Of a stretch of 64,000 bases of DNA, positions 46,181-54,321 are shown in pieces. Source of the stretch: XN24 sp964462675 (GTDB taxonomy: Bacteria > Pseudomonadota > Gammaproteobacteria > Steroidobacterales > XN24). The notes below the pieces were generated by a model that saw only the letters and a program-made list of their open reading frames with translations, was not told the origin of the DNA and did not search any database. The stretch covers positions 62,001 through 126,000 of the forward strand of contig CAYWYS010000003.1 in NCBI GenBank assembly GCA_964462675.1, read 5' to 3'. Both the position numbers and the translations under genes were made by a program. Numbering within the stretch: the first letter of the stretch is position 1; every line of letters begins with the position of its first letter.

Positions 46181-46699
46181 ATGCCAGACCATGCCTTTCT
46201 GCCGCTGAAAATTGCCGTGCTGACGGTCTCCGACAGCCGCGGCGAGGCCGAGGACAAGTCCGGCAAGCTGCTGGTCGAGCGGCTGACCGAGGCCGGGCAC
46301 CACTGTGCCGAAAAGCGCATCGTCCGCGACGACATCTACCAGATCCGCGCCGTGCTCTCCGGCTGGATCGCCGATCCGCAGGTGCAGGTCGTCATCACCA
46401 CCGGCGGCACCGGCGTGACCGGCCGCGACGGCACGCCCGAGGCGGTCGAGCCGCTGCTCGACAAGGTGCTCGACGGCTTCGGCGAGACCTTCCGGATGAT
46501 TTCCTGGCAGCAGATCAAGACCTCGACGATCCAGTCGCGCGCCATCGCCGGCGTCGCCAACGGCACCTACGTGTTCTGCGTGCCCGGCTCTTCCGGTGCC
46601 TGCGCGACGGCCTGGGACGAGATCATCGCGGCGCAGCTCGACCGGCGCACCCGGCCGTGCAACCTGACCGACCTGATGCCGAGGCTGCTGGAAACGTGA
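46181..46699 (+). CDS. moaB: Molybdopterin adenylyltransferase-like protein MoaB
   Basis: 172 residues. VSDSRGEAEDKSG, TTGGTGVTGRDGTPEAV and the tail LFCVPGSSGAC-type segment (YVFCVPGSSGACATAWDEII) identify MoaB. MoaB in many bacteria adenylates molybdopterin, in others it seems dispensable. Its stop overlaps the GTG of the next gene (GTGA at 46696). Confidence 0.95.
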   Translation: MPDHAFLPLKIAVLTVSDSRGEAEDKSGKLLVERLTEAGHHCAEKRIVRDDIYQIRAVLSGWIADPQVQVVITTGGTGVTGRDGTPEAVEPLLDKVLDGFGETFRMISWQQIKTSTIQSRAIAGVANGTYVFCVPGSSGACATAWDEIIAAQLDRRTRPCNLTDLMPRLLET

Positions 46700-47775
46700 G
46701 TCCCGGCGGCGGTCCCGCCCTGCTGGTCGGCACCCAGAAGGGCCTGTTCATCGCCAGCCGCGAAGGCGCCGGGTGGCGGCTCGACGGTCCGCACATCGCC
46801 GGTTACGAGATCATCCACACCTGCACCCCGCCCGACGAGCCGGGCGTGATCTATGCGGCGGTGAGCCACAAGATCTGGGGCGCGCATATCTACCGCAGCG
46901 AGGACGCGGGCCGTTCCTGGTGCTCGCTGCCCGCCGCACCCCGGCATGTGCCGGGTGCGCATCGCACGGCGCTGGAGGCGATCTGGTACCTCGCCGCGGC
47001 GCCCGGCGGCCGGCTGTATGCGGGCATCGATCCCGCCGGCCTGTTCAAGAGCGACGATCGCGCCGCCAGCTGGCAGCCGGTGACGGCCTTGAACGAGCAC
47101 GCGACGCGCGACACCTGGGAGCCGGCGCGCGGCGGCTTCTCGATCCACTCGATTCGCATCGATCCGGCAAACCCGGCGCGGCTGTGGGCGGCGGTGTCCG
47201 CGGGCGGCGTCTATCGCAGCGAGGATGGCGGCGCCAGCTGGACGCCGGCCAATACGGGCGTCAGGGCCGAGAATCTGCCGAACCCCCTGCCGGCCACTGG
47301 CCACAACGTCCACCGGCTGGTCATGCACCCGGCGCGACCGGAGCGGCTGTACCGGCAGTGCTACCACGGCACGTGGCGCAGCGACGACGGCGGCCGCAGC
47401 TGGCTCGAGATCACGGCCGGGCTGCCCGGCAATTTCGGCTATGCGATCGCCGTCGACCCGCGCGACCCGGACACCGTGTTCCAGGTGCCCGAGTCGGACG
47501 CGCATATGCGCACGGTCGTCGACGGCCGGTTGCGCGTCTATCGCAGCCGCGATGCCGGCGCCAGTTGGCAGTCCGCGAGTGAAGGCCTGCCGCAGGCCCA
47601 TGCCTGGGTGACGGTGCTGCGCGAGGCGCTGGACACGGATGAGGCCGACGGCGTGTACTTCGGCACCTCCGGCGGCCACCTGTTCGCCAGCGTCGACGGC
47701 GCCGGGTCGTGGCAGCTGGCGGCCGGCTTCCTGCCGCGGATCCTGTCGATCAAGGCCCTGGCAGGCCCGGCGTGA
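46696..47775 (+). CDS. BNR/VPS10-like beta-propeller protein
   Basis: 359 residues from a GTG that overlaps the moaB stop. At least four Asp-box (BNR) repeats are visible: RSEDAGRSW, KSDDRAASW, RSEDGGASW, RSDDGGRSW, RSRDAGASW, each about 40-60 residues apart, as in sialidase-type and sortilin-type propellers. No signal peptide, so it is probably cytoplasmic. It lies in a tight molybdenum-cofactor operon and ends overlapping yqeC (GTGA), so a role in cofactor or enzyme handling is possible. Such proteins are often labelled exo-alpha-sialidase or glycosyl hydrolase without evidence. Confidence 0.82.
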   Translation: MSPGGGPALLVGTQKGLFIASREGAGWRLDGPHIAGYEIIHTCTPPDEPGVIYAAVSHKIWGAHIYRSEDAGRSWCSLPAAPRHVPGAHRTALEAIWYLAAAPGGRLYAGIDPAGLFKSDDRAASWQPVTALNEHATRDTWEPARGGFSIHSIRIDPANPARLWAAVSAGGVYRSEDGGASWTPANTGVRAENLPNPLPATGHNVHRLVMHPARPERLYRQCYHGTWRSDDGGRSWLEITAGLPGNFGYAIAVDPRDPDTVFQVPESDAHMRTVVDGRLRVYRSRDAGASWQSASEGLPQAHAWVTVLREALDTDEADGVYFGTSGGHLFASVDGAGSWQLAAGFLPRILSIKALAGPA

Positions 47776-48521
47776 CCGAGCTGCTCGACCTGCTGCACGC
47801 CCGCAGCGGCATCGTCTGCGCAACCGGGGCCGGCGGCAAGAAGAGCGTGCTGTTCGCGCTTGCGGCCCGGCATCCGGGCCGCGTCGCGTTCACCACGACG
47901 GTGCACACGCTGCCGCCTCCCGAAGCGCTCGGCGCGCGCGTGGTGATCGCGCCGGACGAGCGTCTCGAGGATCGATTGCGCGCGCTCGGCGATGTGCGCT
48001 TCGTCGCCTATGCCTGCCCCGGCGACAAGCCGGGGCGTCTCACCGCGGTGCCGGTGGCACGCATCGACGCGCTGCATGCCGCGCTCGTCTTCGACCTGAC
48101 GCTGGTCAAGGCGGACGGCGCGCGAATGCGCTGGGTGAAGGCGCCGGCCGAGGATGAGCCGGTGCTGCCGGCGGGCATGACGACCCTGGTCCCGGTGATG
48201 TCGGCACGCGCGCTCGGCGAGCTGCTTGGCGACCGTATCGCGCATCGGCCGGAGCGGCTCGCCGCGTTGACTGGCGCCGTGCCGGGCGAGCGCTTCCTGC
48301 CGCAGCATGCCGCACGCCTGCTGGCGAGTCCCGACGGCTTGCTGAAGGGCGCCGGTGACGCCCGGGTCGCACCGCTCATCAACATGGTGGATGACCCGGC
48401 GCGCCTGCAGCTCGCCACCGAGACGGCACGGCAGGCGCTCGCGATGACGGCACGGTTCGATCGCGTCGTGCTGGCGCGACTCAAGGATCCGGACCCGGTG
48501 GTGGCGGTCATTGAGCGCTGA
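47772..48521 (+). CDS. yqeC: Putative molybdenum hydroxylase accessory protein YqeC
   Basis: 249 residues from a GTG start. An early nucleotide loop, CATGAGGKKSVLFAL, and the stretch LVKADGARMRWVKAPAEDEPVLPAG are characteristic of YqeC, a protein linked to maturation of molybdenum hydroxylases. The companion hydroxylases are not in the window. The gene overlaps its upstream and downstream neighbours, in keeping with a single operon. Confidence 0.85.
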   Translation: MTELLDLLHARSGIVCATGAGGKKSVLFALAARHPGRVAFTTTVHTLPPPEALGARVVIAPDERLEDRLRALGDVRFVAYACPGDKPGRLTAVPVARIDALHAALVFDLTLVKADGARMRWVKAPAEDEPVLPAGMTTLVPVMSARALGELLGDRIAHRPERLAALTGAVPGERFLPQHAARLLASPDGLLKGAGDARVAPLINMVDDPARLQLATETARQALAMTARFDRVVLARLKDPDPVVAVIER

Positions 48522-48981
48522 ATGGCTCGCGGGTCCCGTGCGGCGCCGCCCGGGACCGGCGCCGGCCGTGCTGCACATCCGCTTGTCGCCGGCGCTGCGG
48601 GAAGCCATCGTGGCGCACTGCCGGCGCGCGCTGCCCAACGAAGGCTGCGGCCTGTTGCTCGGCCACCGCAGCGGCGCCCAGGCCGTCGTCGCCGAGGTCC
48701 TGCCCGCCCGCAACATGCGCGACTCGCCACAGCATTACGAAATCGAACCCGAGGTCGTGCTGGCAGCGGACCGGCGCGCGCGCGCTGCCGGCCAGTTGCT
48801 GCTCGGCGCCTGGCACTCGCACCCGGACGGACCGGCCGTACCCTCGGCGACGGATCGCGCCGAGGCCTGGCCGGACTGGTGCTGCCTGATCGTCGGCCTC
48901 GCCGATCCGGACGCGCCGGAGTTGCGCGCGTGGCGCCTGCTCGGCGAGGATTTTGCGGCCGACACGCTGGAGATCGCATGA
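48511..48981 (+). CDS. JAMM/MPN (M67) metallopeptidase
   Basis: 156 residues if the TTG at 48511 is the start; a GTG at 48568 would give a shorter protein of more typical length. The zinc motif is intact: E44, then H102-S-H104-P, S112 and D115. Bacterial JAMM proteins next to ubiquitin-like sulfur carriers cleave or process those carriers. It overlaps yqeC by 11 bases, and its stop overlaps the MoaD-like gene (ATGA), so carrier and peptidase are made together. Confidence 0.88.
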   Translation: MSAEWLAGPVRRRPGPAPAVLHIRLSPALREAIVAHCRRALPNEGCGLLLGHRSGAQAVVAEVLPARNMRDSPQHYEIEPEVVLAADRRARAAGQLLLGAWHSHPDGPAVPSATDRAEAWPDWCCLIVGLADPDAPELRAWRLLGEDFAADTLEIA

Positions 48982-49256
48982 GCCGGGTCACGGTGCAGAT
49001 TCCGCCACCGCTGCGGCCGTTTGCCGATGACGCCGCCGAACTGGCGGTCGACGGCGACACGGTCGGCGAGGCGCTCGCGCGGCTCGGCGACGGGCGCGCG
49101 GCTTTGCTGGCACGGATCCTGACCCCCGAGGGCGAGCTGCGCCCTTACGTCAACGTGTTCGTCGGCGAGCGCAACGCGCGGCGCCTCGACGGGCTGGCAA
49201 CACCGCTGGCCGACGGCGACGTCATCGCCGTCATCCCTGCAGTCGCCGGCGGTTGA
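48978..49256 (+). CDS. MoaD/ThiS-family sulfur carrier protein
   Basis: 92 residues with a beta-grasp pattern and the C-terminal AVAGG, the Gly-Gly end that is adenylated and thiocarboxylated. Segments NVFVGERNARRLDGLATPLADGD fit the family. No E1-like (MoeB/ThiF) or MoaE gene lies nearby. Partner of the JAMM peptidase. It may supply sulfur for molybdopterin or for another product. Confidence 0.87.
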   Translation: MSRVTVQIPPPLRPFADDAAELAVDGDTVGEALARLGDGRAALLARILTPEGELRPYVNVFVGERNARRLDGLATPLADGDVIAVIPAVAGG

Positions 49257-49351
49257 CTGCTGCATCGCAGCATCATCGATTCTGGCCATGATTGGAAAAT
49301 CATTGCGTTAGCGTTATGTTATGAGTCCGTTTGTGAGCGCAGGCCGCTAAC

Positions 49352-50125
49352 ATGCTGTCCGGAATGTCCCCTGGGTCCCCACGCAAGATCGTCGTGCTGA
49401 ACGCCAAGGGCGGCTCGGGCAAGACAACGCTGGCCACGAACATCGCCGCGTGGTGCGCCGTGACTGGCGGCCCGACGGCGCTGATGGACTTCGACCCGCA
49501 GGGCTGCTCGACGCGCTGGCTCGCCAACCGGCCAGAGAACCGGCTGCCGATCTACGGCATCGCGGCGTATCGCCTGAACCTGCAGATGACCCGCAGCTGG
49601 CAGCTGCGGACGCCGCAGGGCACGCGCTTCCTCATCGTCGACACGCCGGCCGCGATCCCGCCGCAGCGAATCACCGAGTTCACGCGCGATGCGCACGCGA
49701 TCATCATCCCGGTCGGGGCGACGGACATCGACATCCACGCGACGGCCGGCTTCATCGCCGACCTGCTGCTGGTCGCAAAGGAGGATCGCAGTGCGGGCCG
49801 CGTCGCCGTGGTCGCGAACCGGGTCCGCCAAGGCACCATCGCCCATGCGCGGCTGCTGCGCTTCCTCGACACGCTCGCGATCCCGTGCCTGACCGTGTTG
49901 CGCGACGCGCAGGTCTACGCCCATGCGGCGCTGCAAGGGCTCGGGCTGCACGAGTTCAAGCCGCACCAGGTCAGCCGCGACCTGGAGCAGTGGGAGCCGC
50001 TGCTGCGCTGGATCGAGCGCCGTTGCACGCCCCCGGCGGCACAGGAGCCGGGCTTTCCGAGCGCCTCGACTTCGCCCGTGTCGCTGGCCGGCCGGCTCGG
50101 CACGACGGACGCCGCGACCTCCTGA
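49352..50125 (+). CDS. ParA/MinD-family ATPase, orphan
   Basis: 257 residues. Deviant Walker A KGGSGKTT in IVVLNAKGGSGKTTLATN, then DFDPQGCSTRWL and FLIVDTPAA (Walker B-like). No parB or parS is visible, so this is an isolated ParA that may position some cellular cargo. The C-terminal 25 residues are Ser/Thr/Ala-rich. No clear ribosome site; the ATG at 49352 or the one four codons later could be used. Confidence 0.85.
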   Translation: MLSGMSPGSPRKIVVLNAKGGSGKTTLATNIAAWCAVTGGPTALMDFDPQGCSTRWLANRPENRLPIYGIAAYRLNLQMTRSWQLRTPQGTRFLIVDTPAAIPPQRITEFTRDAHAIIIPVGATDIDIHATAGFIADLLLVAKEDRSAGRVAVVANRVRQGTIAHARLLRFLDTLAIPCLTVLRDAQVYAHAALQGLGLHEFKPHQVSRDLEQWEPLLRWIERRCTPPAAQEPGFPSASTSPVSLAGRLGTTDAATS

Positions 50126-50244
50126 TGACTCGCCACGCGCACTCGCGCGCACACGGCATTTGCCACTAGACTGAGTCTGCCCCGAACCGAAGCTGCCCGC
50201 TGTCCGGCGGCGAGCACATCAGCGAGTCCCGTAAGGAGGATTCG

Positions 50245-51657
50245 ATGGCCGATCTCGACATGGTGCTGCTGGCCCGACTCCAGTTCGCATTCACGATCGC
50301 ATTCCACATCATCTTCCCGTCGTTCACGATCGGCCTTGCCAGCTACCTGGCAGTCATCGAGGGGCTGTGGCTCAAGACCGGCCGGACCCTCTACCGCGAC
50401 CTGTACAAGTTCTGGATCAAGATCTTCGCCGTGTCCTTCGGCATGGGCGTCGTGTCCGGCGTCGTCATGAGTTTCCAGTTCGGCACCAACTGGAGCGTGT
50501 TCTCCGAGCTGACCGGCAACGTGCTCGGGCCGCTGCTCGGCTACGAGGTATTGACCGCGTTCTTCCTCGAGGCCTCATTCCTCGGCATCATGCTGTTCGG
50601 CTGGAACAAGGTCGGGCCGAAGCTGCATTTCGCCTCGACCTGCATCGTCGCCGGCGGCACGCTGATGTCGGCGTTCTGGATCCTGGCCGCCAACAGCTGG
50701 ATGCAGACCCCGGCCGGCTTCGAGCTGCGCGACGGCGTGTTCTACGCGACCAGCTGGCTGGAAGTGATCTTCAACCCGTCATTCCCCTACCGCTTCGTCC
50801 ACATGGTGCTGGCGGCCTACCTGACGACTTCGCTGGTGGTCGCCTCGGTGGCGGCGCTGCACCTGCTGCGCGGCACCCAGCCGGCGCATGCGCGCGTCAT
50901 GATGAAGATGGCAATGGGTTTTCTCGCGATCGTCGTGCCCTTGCAGATCATTGCCGGCCACGAGCACGGCGCCCAGGTGCACCGCGACCAGCCCATCAAG
51001 CTCGCCGCGATGGAGGGCCACTGGGAGACCTATGAGCGGGAAGCGCCGCTGGTGCTGTTCGGCTTCCCGAACCGGGCGACCGAGCGCAATGATATCGAGC
51101 TGGCGGTGCCGAAGATCGGCAGCCTGGTCGTGACCGGTTCCTTCGAGGGCGGCATCAAGGGCCTGAAGGAATGGCCGCGGGAAGACCGCCCGCCGGTCGG
51201 CATCGTGTTCTGGAGCTTCCGCATCATGTTCGCGATCGGCATGCTGATGCTGTTCATCGGCTGGTTCGGCGCGTGGCAGGCCTGGCGCGACACCCTCGAG
51301 CGACAGCGCTGGTTCCTGCAGCTGTGCTTCCTGAGCGGCCCGCTCGGCTTCATCGCCGTGATCGCCGGCTGGATCGTCGCGGAGGTCGGCCGGCAGCCCT
51401 GGACCGTCTATGGCCTGCTGCGTACCGTGGACTCCGTCTCGCCGGTCACTGCGGAGGCGGTCGGCACCTCGCTGATCGTGTTCATCTTCGTCTACGGCAT
51501 CGTGTTCACCGCCGGCAGCTATTACCTCTTCAAGCTCGCCTGGGCCGGACCGCCGACCGAGGATACGCCGACGCCCGACAAGCCGAGGCTCGCGTCGTGG
51601 ATGATCCCGGAATCCGATGACGGCCGCGGCGCCAGCGCCGAAGCGGCCAAGGGGTAG
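50245..51657 (+). CDS. cioA: Cytochrome bd-type quinol oxidase subunit I (short Q-loop, CioA-like)
   Basis: 470 residues, multiple membrane helices, with a heme ligand histidine at H21 (FAFTIAFHIIFPSFTIG) and another in FPYRFVHMV. Shorter than E. coli CydA (522), which fits the short Q-loop, cyanide-insensitive CioA group. Oxidises quinol and reduces oxygen without pumping protons. AAGGAGG stands five bases before the ATG, the best ribosome site in this region. cioB follows after four bases. Confidence 0.93.
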   Translation: MADLDMVLLARLQFAFTIAFHIIFPSFTIGLASYLAVIEGLWLKTGRTLYRDLYKFWIKIFAVSFGMGVVSGVVMSFQFGTNWSVFSELTGNVLGPLLGYEVLTAFFLEASFLGIMLFGWNKVGPKLHFASTCIVAGGTLMSAFWILAANSWMQTPAGFELRDGVFYATSWLEVIFNPSFPYRFVHMVLAAYLTTSLVVASVAALHLLRGTQPAHARVMMKMAMGFLAIVVPLQIIAGHEHGAQVHRDQPIKLAAMEGHWETYEREAPLVLFGFPNRATERNDIELAVPKIGSLVVTGSFEGGIKGLKEWPREDRPPVGIVFWSFRIMFAIGMLMLFIGWFGAWQAWRDTLERQRWFLQLCFLSGPLGFIAVIAGWIVAEVGRQPWTVYGLLRTVDSVSPVTAEAVGTSLIVFIFVYGIVFTAGSYYLFKLAWAGPPTEDTPTPDKPRLASWMIPESDDGRGASAEAAKG

Positions 51658-51661
51658 CGCC

Positions 51662-52690
51662 ATGGACTTCCTCAACCTGCCGCTGATCTGGGCCGGGCTG
51701 CTGGCCGTCGCCGTGTTCATGTACGTGTTGCTCGACGGTTTCGACCTCGGCGTCGGCATCCTCTTCCCGTTCGCGGAGACCGACCAGGACCGCGACATCA
51801 TGATGAACTCGGTGGCGCCGTTCTGGGACGGCAACGAGACCTGGCTGGTGCTCGGCGGCGGCGGGCTGTTCGCAGCCTTCCCGCTGGCCTATGCGGCGCT
51901 GATGCCGGCGATCTACATGCCGATCGGCTTCATGCTGATCGCGCTGATCTTCCGCGGCGTCGCCTTCGAGTTCCGCTTCAAGGCGCATGGCAGCGGGCGA
52001 CGGCTGTGGGACCAGGCGTTCCACTGGGGCTCGGTCGTCGCGACCTTCTCGCAAGGCCTGATCCTTGGCGCGCTGGTGCAGGGCATCCACCTCGAGGACA
52101 ATCGCTTCGCGGGCGGCATGTTCGACTGGCTGACGCCGTTCAGCTTTGTCACGGGCTGCGCGCTGATCTGGGGCTACACGCTGCTCGGCACCGGCTGGCT
52201 GGTCATCAAGACCGAAGGGCGGCTGCAGGCCTGGTGCCGCCGCGCGGGGCTCGTGGCGGCCGCGGTCGTCATGCTGATGATCGTCGTCGTCAGCCTGTGG
52301 GTGCCGGCGCTTGAGGCCGAGGTCGCCTCGCGCTGGGGACTGAGCTATCCGGATGTCGACTGGGGGCGGCTGATGATGTGGAGCCCGATCCCGGTGCTGG
52401 TTGCGATCGCGTTCTGGCAGCTGGTGCAGGGGCTGCGGGGTCACTCCACCTACGGCCCCTACCTGTGGACCGTGGCGATCTTCCTGCTCGGCTACGCGGG
52501 CTTCCTGGTCGGCATCTACCCCTACCTGGTGCCGCACTCCCTGAGCTACACGGAGGCCGCCGCGGCACCCAACGCCCAGGGGCTGCTGCTGGTCGGCGCA
52601 GTGATCTTCCTGCCGGTGATTCTCGGCTACACCGCGTACGTCTACTGGGTGTTCCGCGGCAAGGTCACGGCCGATGCCGGGTACCACTGA
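51662..52690 (+). CDS. cioB: Cytochrome bd-type quinol oxidase subunit II (CioB-like)
   Basis: 342 residues with eight or so hydrophobic helices; the opening LIWAGLLAVAVFMYVLLDGFDLGVG and NSVAPFWDGNETWLVLGGG are typical of CydB/CioB. Structural partner of subunit I. The ATG at 51662 is chosen because it starts the conserved N-terminus. Its 3' end overlaps the DUF2474 gene by 17 bases. Confidence 0.95.
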   Translation: MDFLNLPLIWAGLLAVAVFMYVLLDGFDLGVGILFPFAETDQDRDIMMNSVAPFWDGNETWLVLGGGGLFAAFPLAYAALMPAIYMPIGFMLIALIFRGVAFEFRFKAHGSGRRLWDQAFHWGSVVATFSQGLILGALVQGIHLEDNRFAGGMFDWLTPFSFVTGCALIWGYTLLGTGWLVIKTEGRLQAWCRRAGLVAAAVVMLMIVVVSLWVPALEAEVASRWGLSYPDVDWGRLMMWSPIPVLVAIAFWQLVQGLRGHSTYGPYLWTVAIFLLGYAGFLVGIYPYLVPHSLSYTEAAAAPNAQGLLLVGAVIFLPVILGYTAYVYWVFRGKVTADAGYH

Positions 52691-52817
52691 GCCGCGCCGC
52701 TTCGGCCTCGCAATCCAGACCTGGCGACGGCTCGGCTGGTTCGTGCTGCTGTATCTCGGCGGCCTCGCCGCGGTGACGGTGCTCGCCTACGGGCTGCGCC
52801 TGCTCTGGCCGTTCTGA
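52674..52817 (+). CDS. DUF2474 small membrane protein of the bd oxidase operon
   Basis: 47 residues, too short for usual gene finders. One membrane helix (WFVLLYLGGLAAVTVLAYGLRLLW) after a short positively charged N-terminus (RRFGLAIQTWRRLG). DUF2474 peptides of this kind follow cioAB genes, in the position CydX has in E. coli, and probably stabilise the oxidase. It starts within the end of cioB, suggesting coupling. Confidence 0.75.
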   Translation: MPGTTEPRRFGLAIQTWRRLGWFVLLYLGGLAAVTVLAYGLRLLWPF

Positions 52818-52923
52818 GCCGGCGCTCACGGCCTGATCGTGCCCGACCGGCCGGGCCGGTTACAATGTGCGCCTGACGCCGCCCCGGTTCGCGGAGCGGC
52901 GTATCGCCCTTACCGGAGAGAAT

Positions 52924-54318
52924 ATGCTTCACCGCTTCGCCCGGCTCGCTGCCATCGCCGTGCTGATCCTGACGACCGTGGCCTGCGGCAGCAGCGACGG
53001 GCCCGAAATAATATGGCTCAGGACGATCCACGCGGTTCCCGATGCGCCGGCCGTGCGCGCGACGGCCGAGGGCTTCGTCTATCGTCGCAGCATGCCGTTC
53101 GGCGTGACGACCGATGAAGGTCCCGAGTCGCTGCTGCGCTCCAACCAGACGACTGCGCGCTTCAACATCGATTACTTCGGCCCGAACAACCAGATTGCCG
53201 GCAGCTTGCTGAGCACCGATGTTCCGATCGCCGAGGGTGTGACCTCGACACTCGTGCTGGCCGGCTGGTTCGACAAATTGCAGCCGATCATCGTGCTGAC
53301 GCCGCGCCCGCAGCGCCCCCTGGCCACGCTGCAATTCCAGTTCGTCCACGCGGCGCCCGACATCGGGCCGCTCGACGTCTACGTCACGGCGCCGACGACC
53401 GAGCTGAGCTCGACGGCGCCGTCCACGACCGTCGAGCCGCTCGGCCACACGACACCGTTCGAAGTGCCGTTCGGAATTTCACGCGTGCGGCTGACGCACG
53501 CGGGCACGCTCGACGTCATCATGGACTCGGGCGGGCTCGAGTTCGGCGCGCTGACGACCCCGACCGGCCCCGGCGCCCAGTGGCTGTTTGCCATTACGCC
53601 CAGCGTCGTGCCGGGCCCATCGCCGCTGTTCCTGATCAGCACCTCGGGCCGCAACAACGTGGTGGTCAACGACGTCGGCCAGACTGCTACCGTGCGGGCC
53701 ATCCACGCGGTGCCCGACCGGGGGCCCGTCGATGTGGTCGCGGCGACCGAGCCGCCGGCGGTGTTGTTCACGGGGCTGCAGTATCGCGAGCGTACGCCGC
53801 GTTTGCCGGCCGCCCCCGGTGTCTACAATCTCGAGTTCCGGGCTCCCGGCGAAGCTGAGCCGCTGGCATCCCGGCAGACCCTGTTCGTCAGCGGCGTCGA
53901 GGCCGGCTCGTTTCTCGTGGAGGTCCCGGTCAGCGGTCCGGCGATCGTGCTCACAGAGAGCCAGACGCGCAGCATCGCCAGCGAAGCGAGGTTCAGGTTC
54001 GCCAACATGGAAGCCGACTCAAGCTTCCTTTCCGTCTACGTGACCGAAACCGCGGACGAGCCGCGCACGACCTCGCAGCTCGTCGTGCGCGACCTGCGCT
54101 ACGGCGACGTCACGGGCCATCTTGGTTACCCGCCCGGCAACTATTTCCTGACGGTGACCGAGCGCACCGAGCAAACCAGCACGGCCGTCGAGACCGTCAA
54201 GATTGGCCCGGTGCCGCTCGAACTGGCCGGGGGTGATGTGCGCACCTACGTCGTCTACCCGCCGGAGAACGCAGGCGAGCCCTTGACCCTGCAGCTCTAC
54301 GACGACCGTGCGCCCTGA
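52924..54318 (+). CDS. DUF4397-type repeat lipoprotein
   Basis: About 464 residues. A signal ending TVACGS gives a somewhat atypical lipobox (Thr at -3). Four related beta-rich units carry IHAVPDAPAVRA, VHAAPDIGPLDVYV, IHAVPDRGPVDVV and FANMEADSSFLSVYV, the DUF4397 pattern. Probably a cell-envelope surface protein; no enzyme motif is visible. GGAGAG precedes the ATG. It converges with the cyclase-like gene three bases later. Confidence 0.82.
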   Translation: MLHRFARLAAIAVLILTTVACGSSDGPEIIWLRTIHAVPDAPAVRATAEGFVYRRSMPFGVTTDEGPESLLRSNQTTARFNIDYFGPNNQIAGSLLSTDVPIAEGVTSTLVLAGWFDKLQPIIVLTPRPQRPLATLQFQFVHAAPDIGPLDVYVTAPTTELSSTAPSTTVEPLGHTTPFEVPFGISRVRLTHAGTLDVIMDSGGLEFGALTTPTGPGAQWLFAITPSVVPGPSPLFLISTSGRNNVVVNDVGQTATVRAIHAVPDRGPVDVVAATEPPAVLFTGLQYRERTPRLPAAPGVYNLEFRAPGEAEPLASRQTLFVSGVEAGSFLVEVPVSGPAIVLTESQTRSIASEARFRFANMEADSSFLSVYVTETADEPRTTSQLVVRDLRYGDVTGHLGYPPGNYFLTVTERTEQTSTAVETVKIGPVPLELAGGDVRTYVVYPPENAGEPLTLQLYDDRAP

Positions 54319-54321
54319 CGG

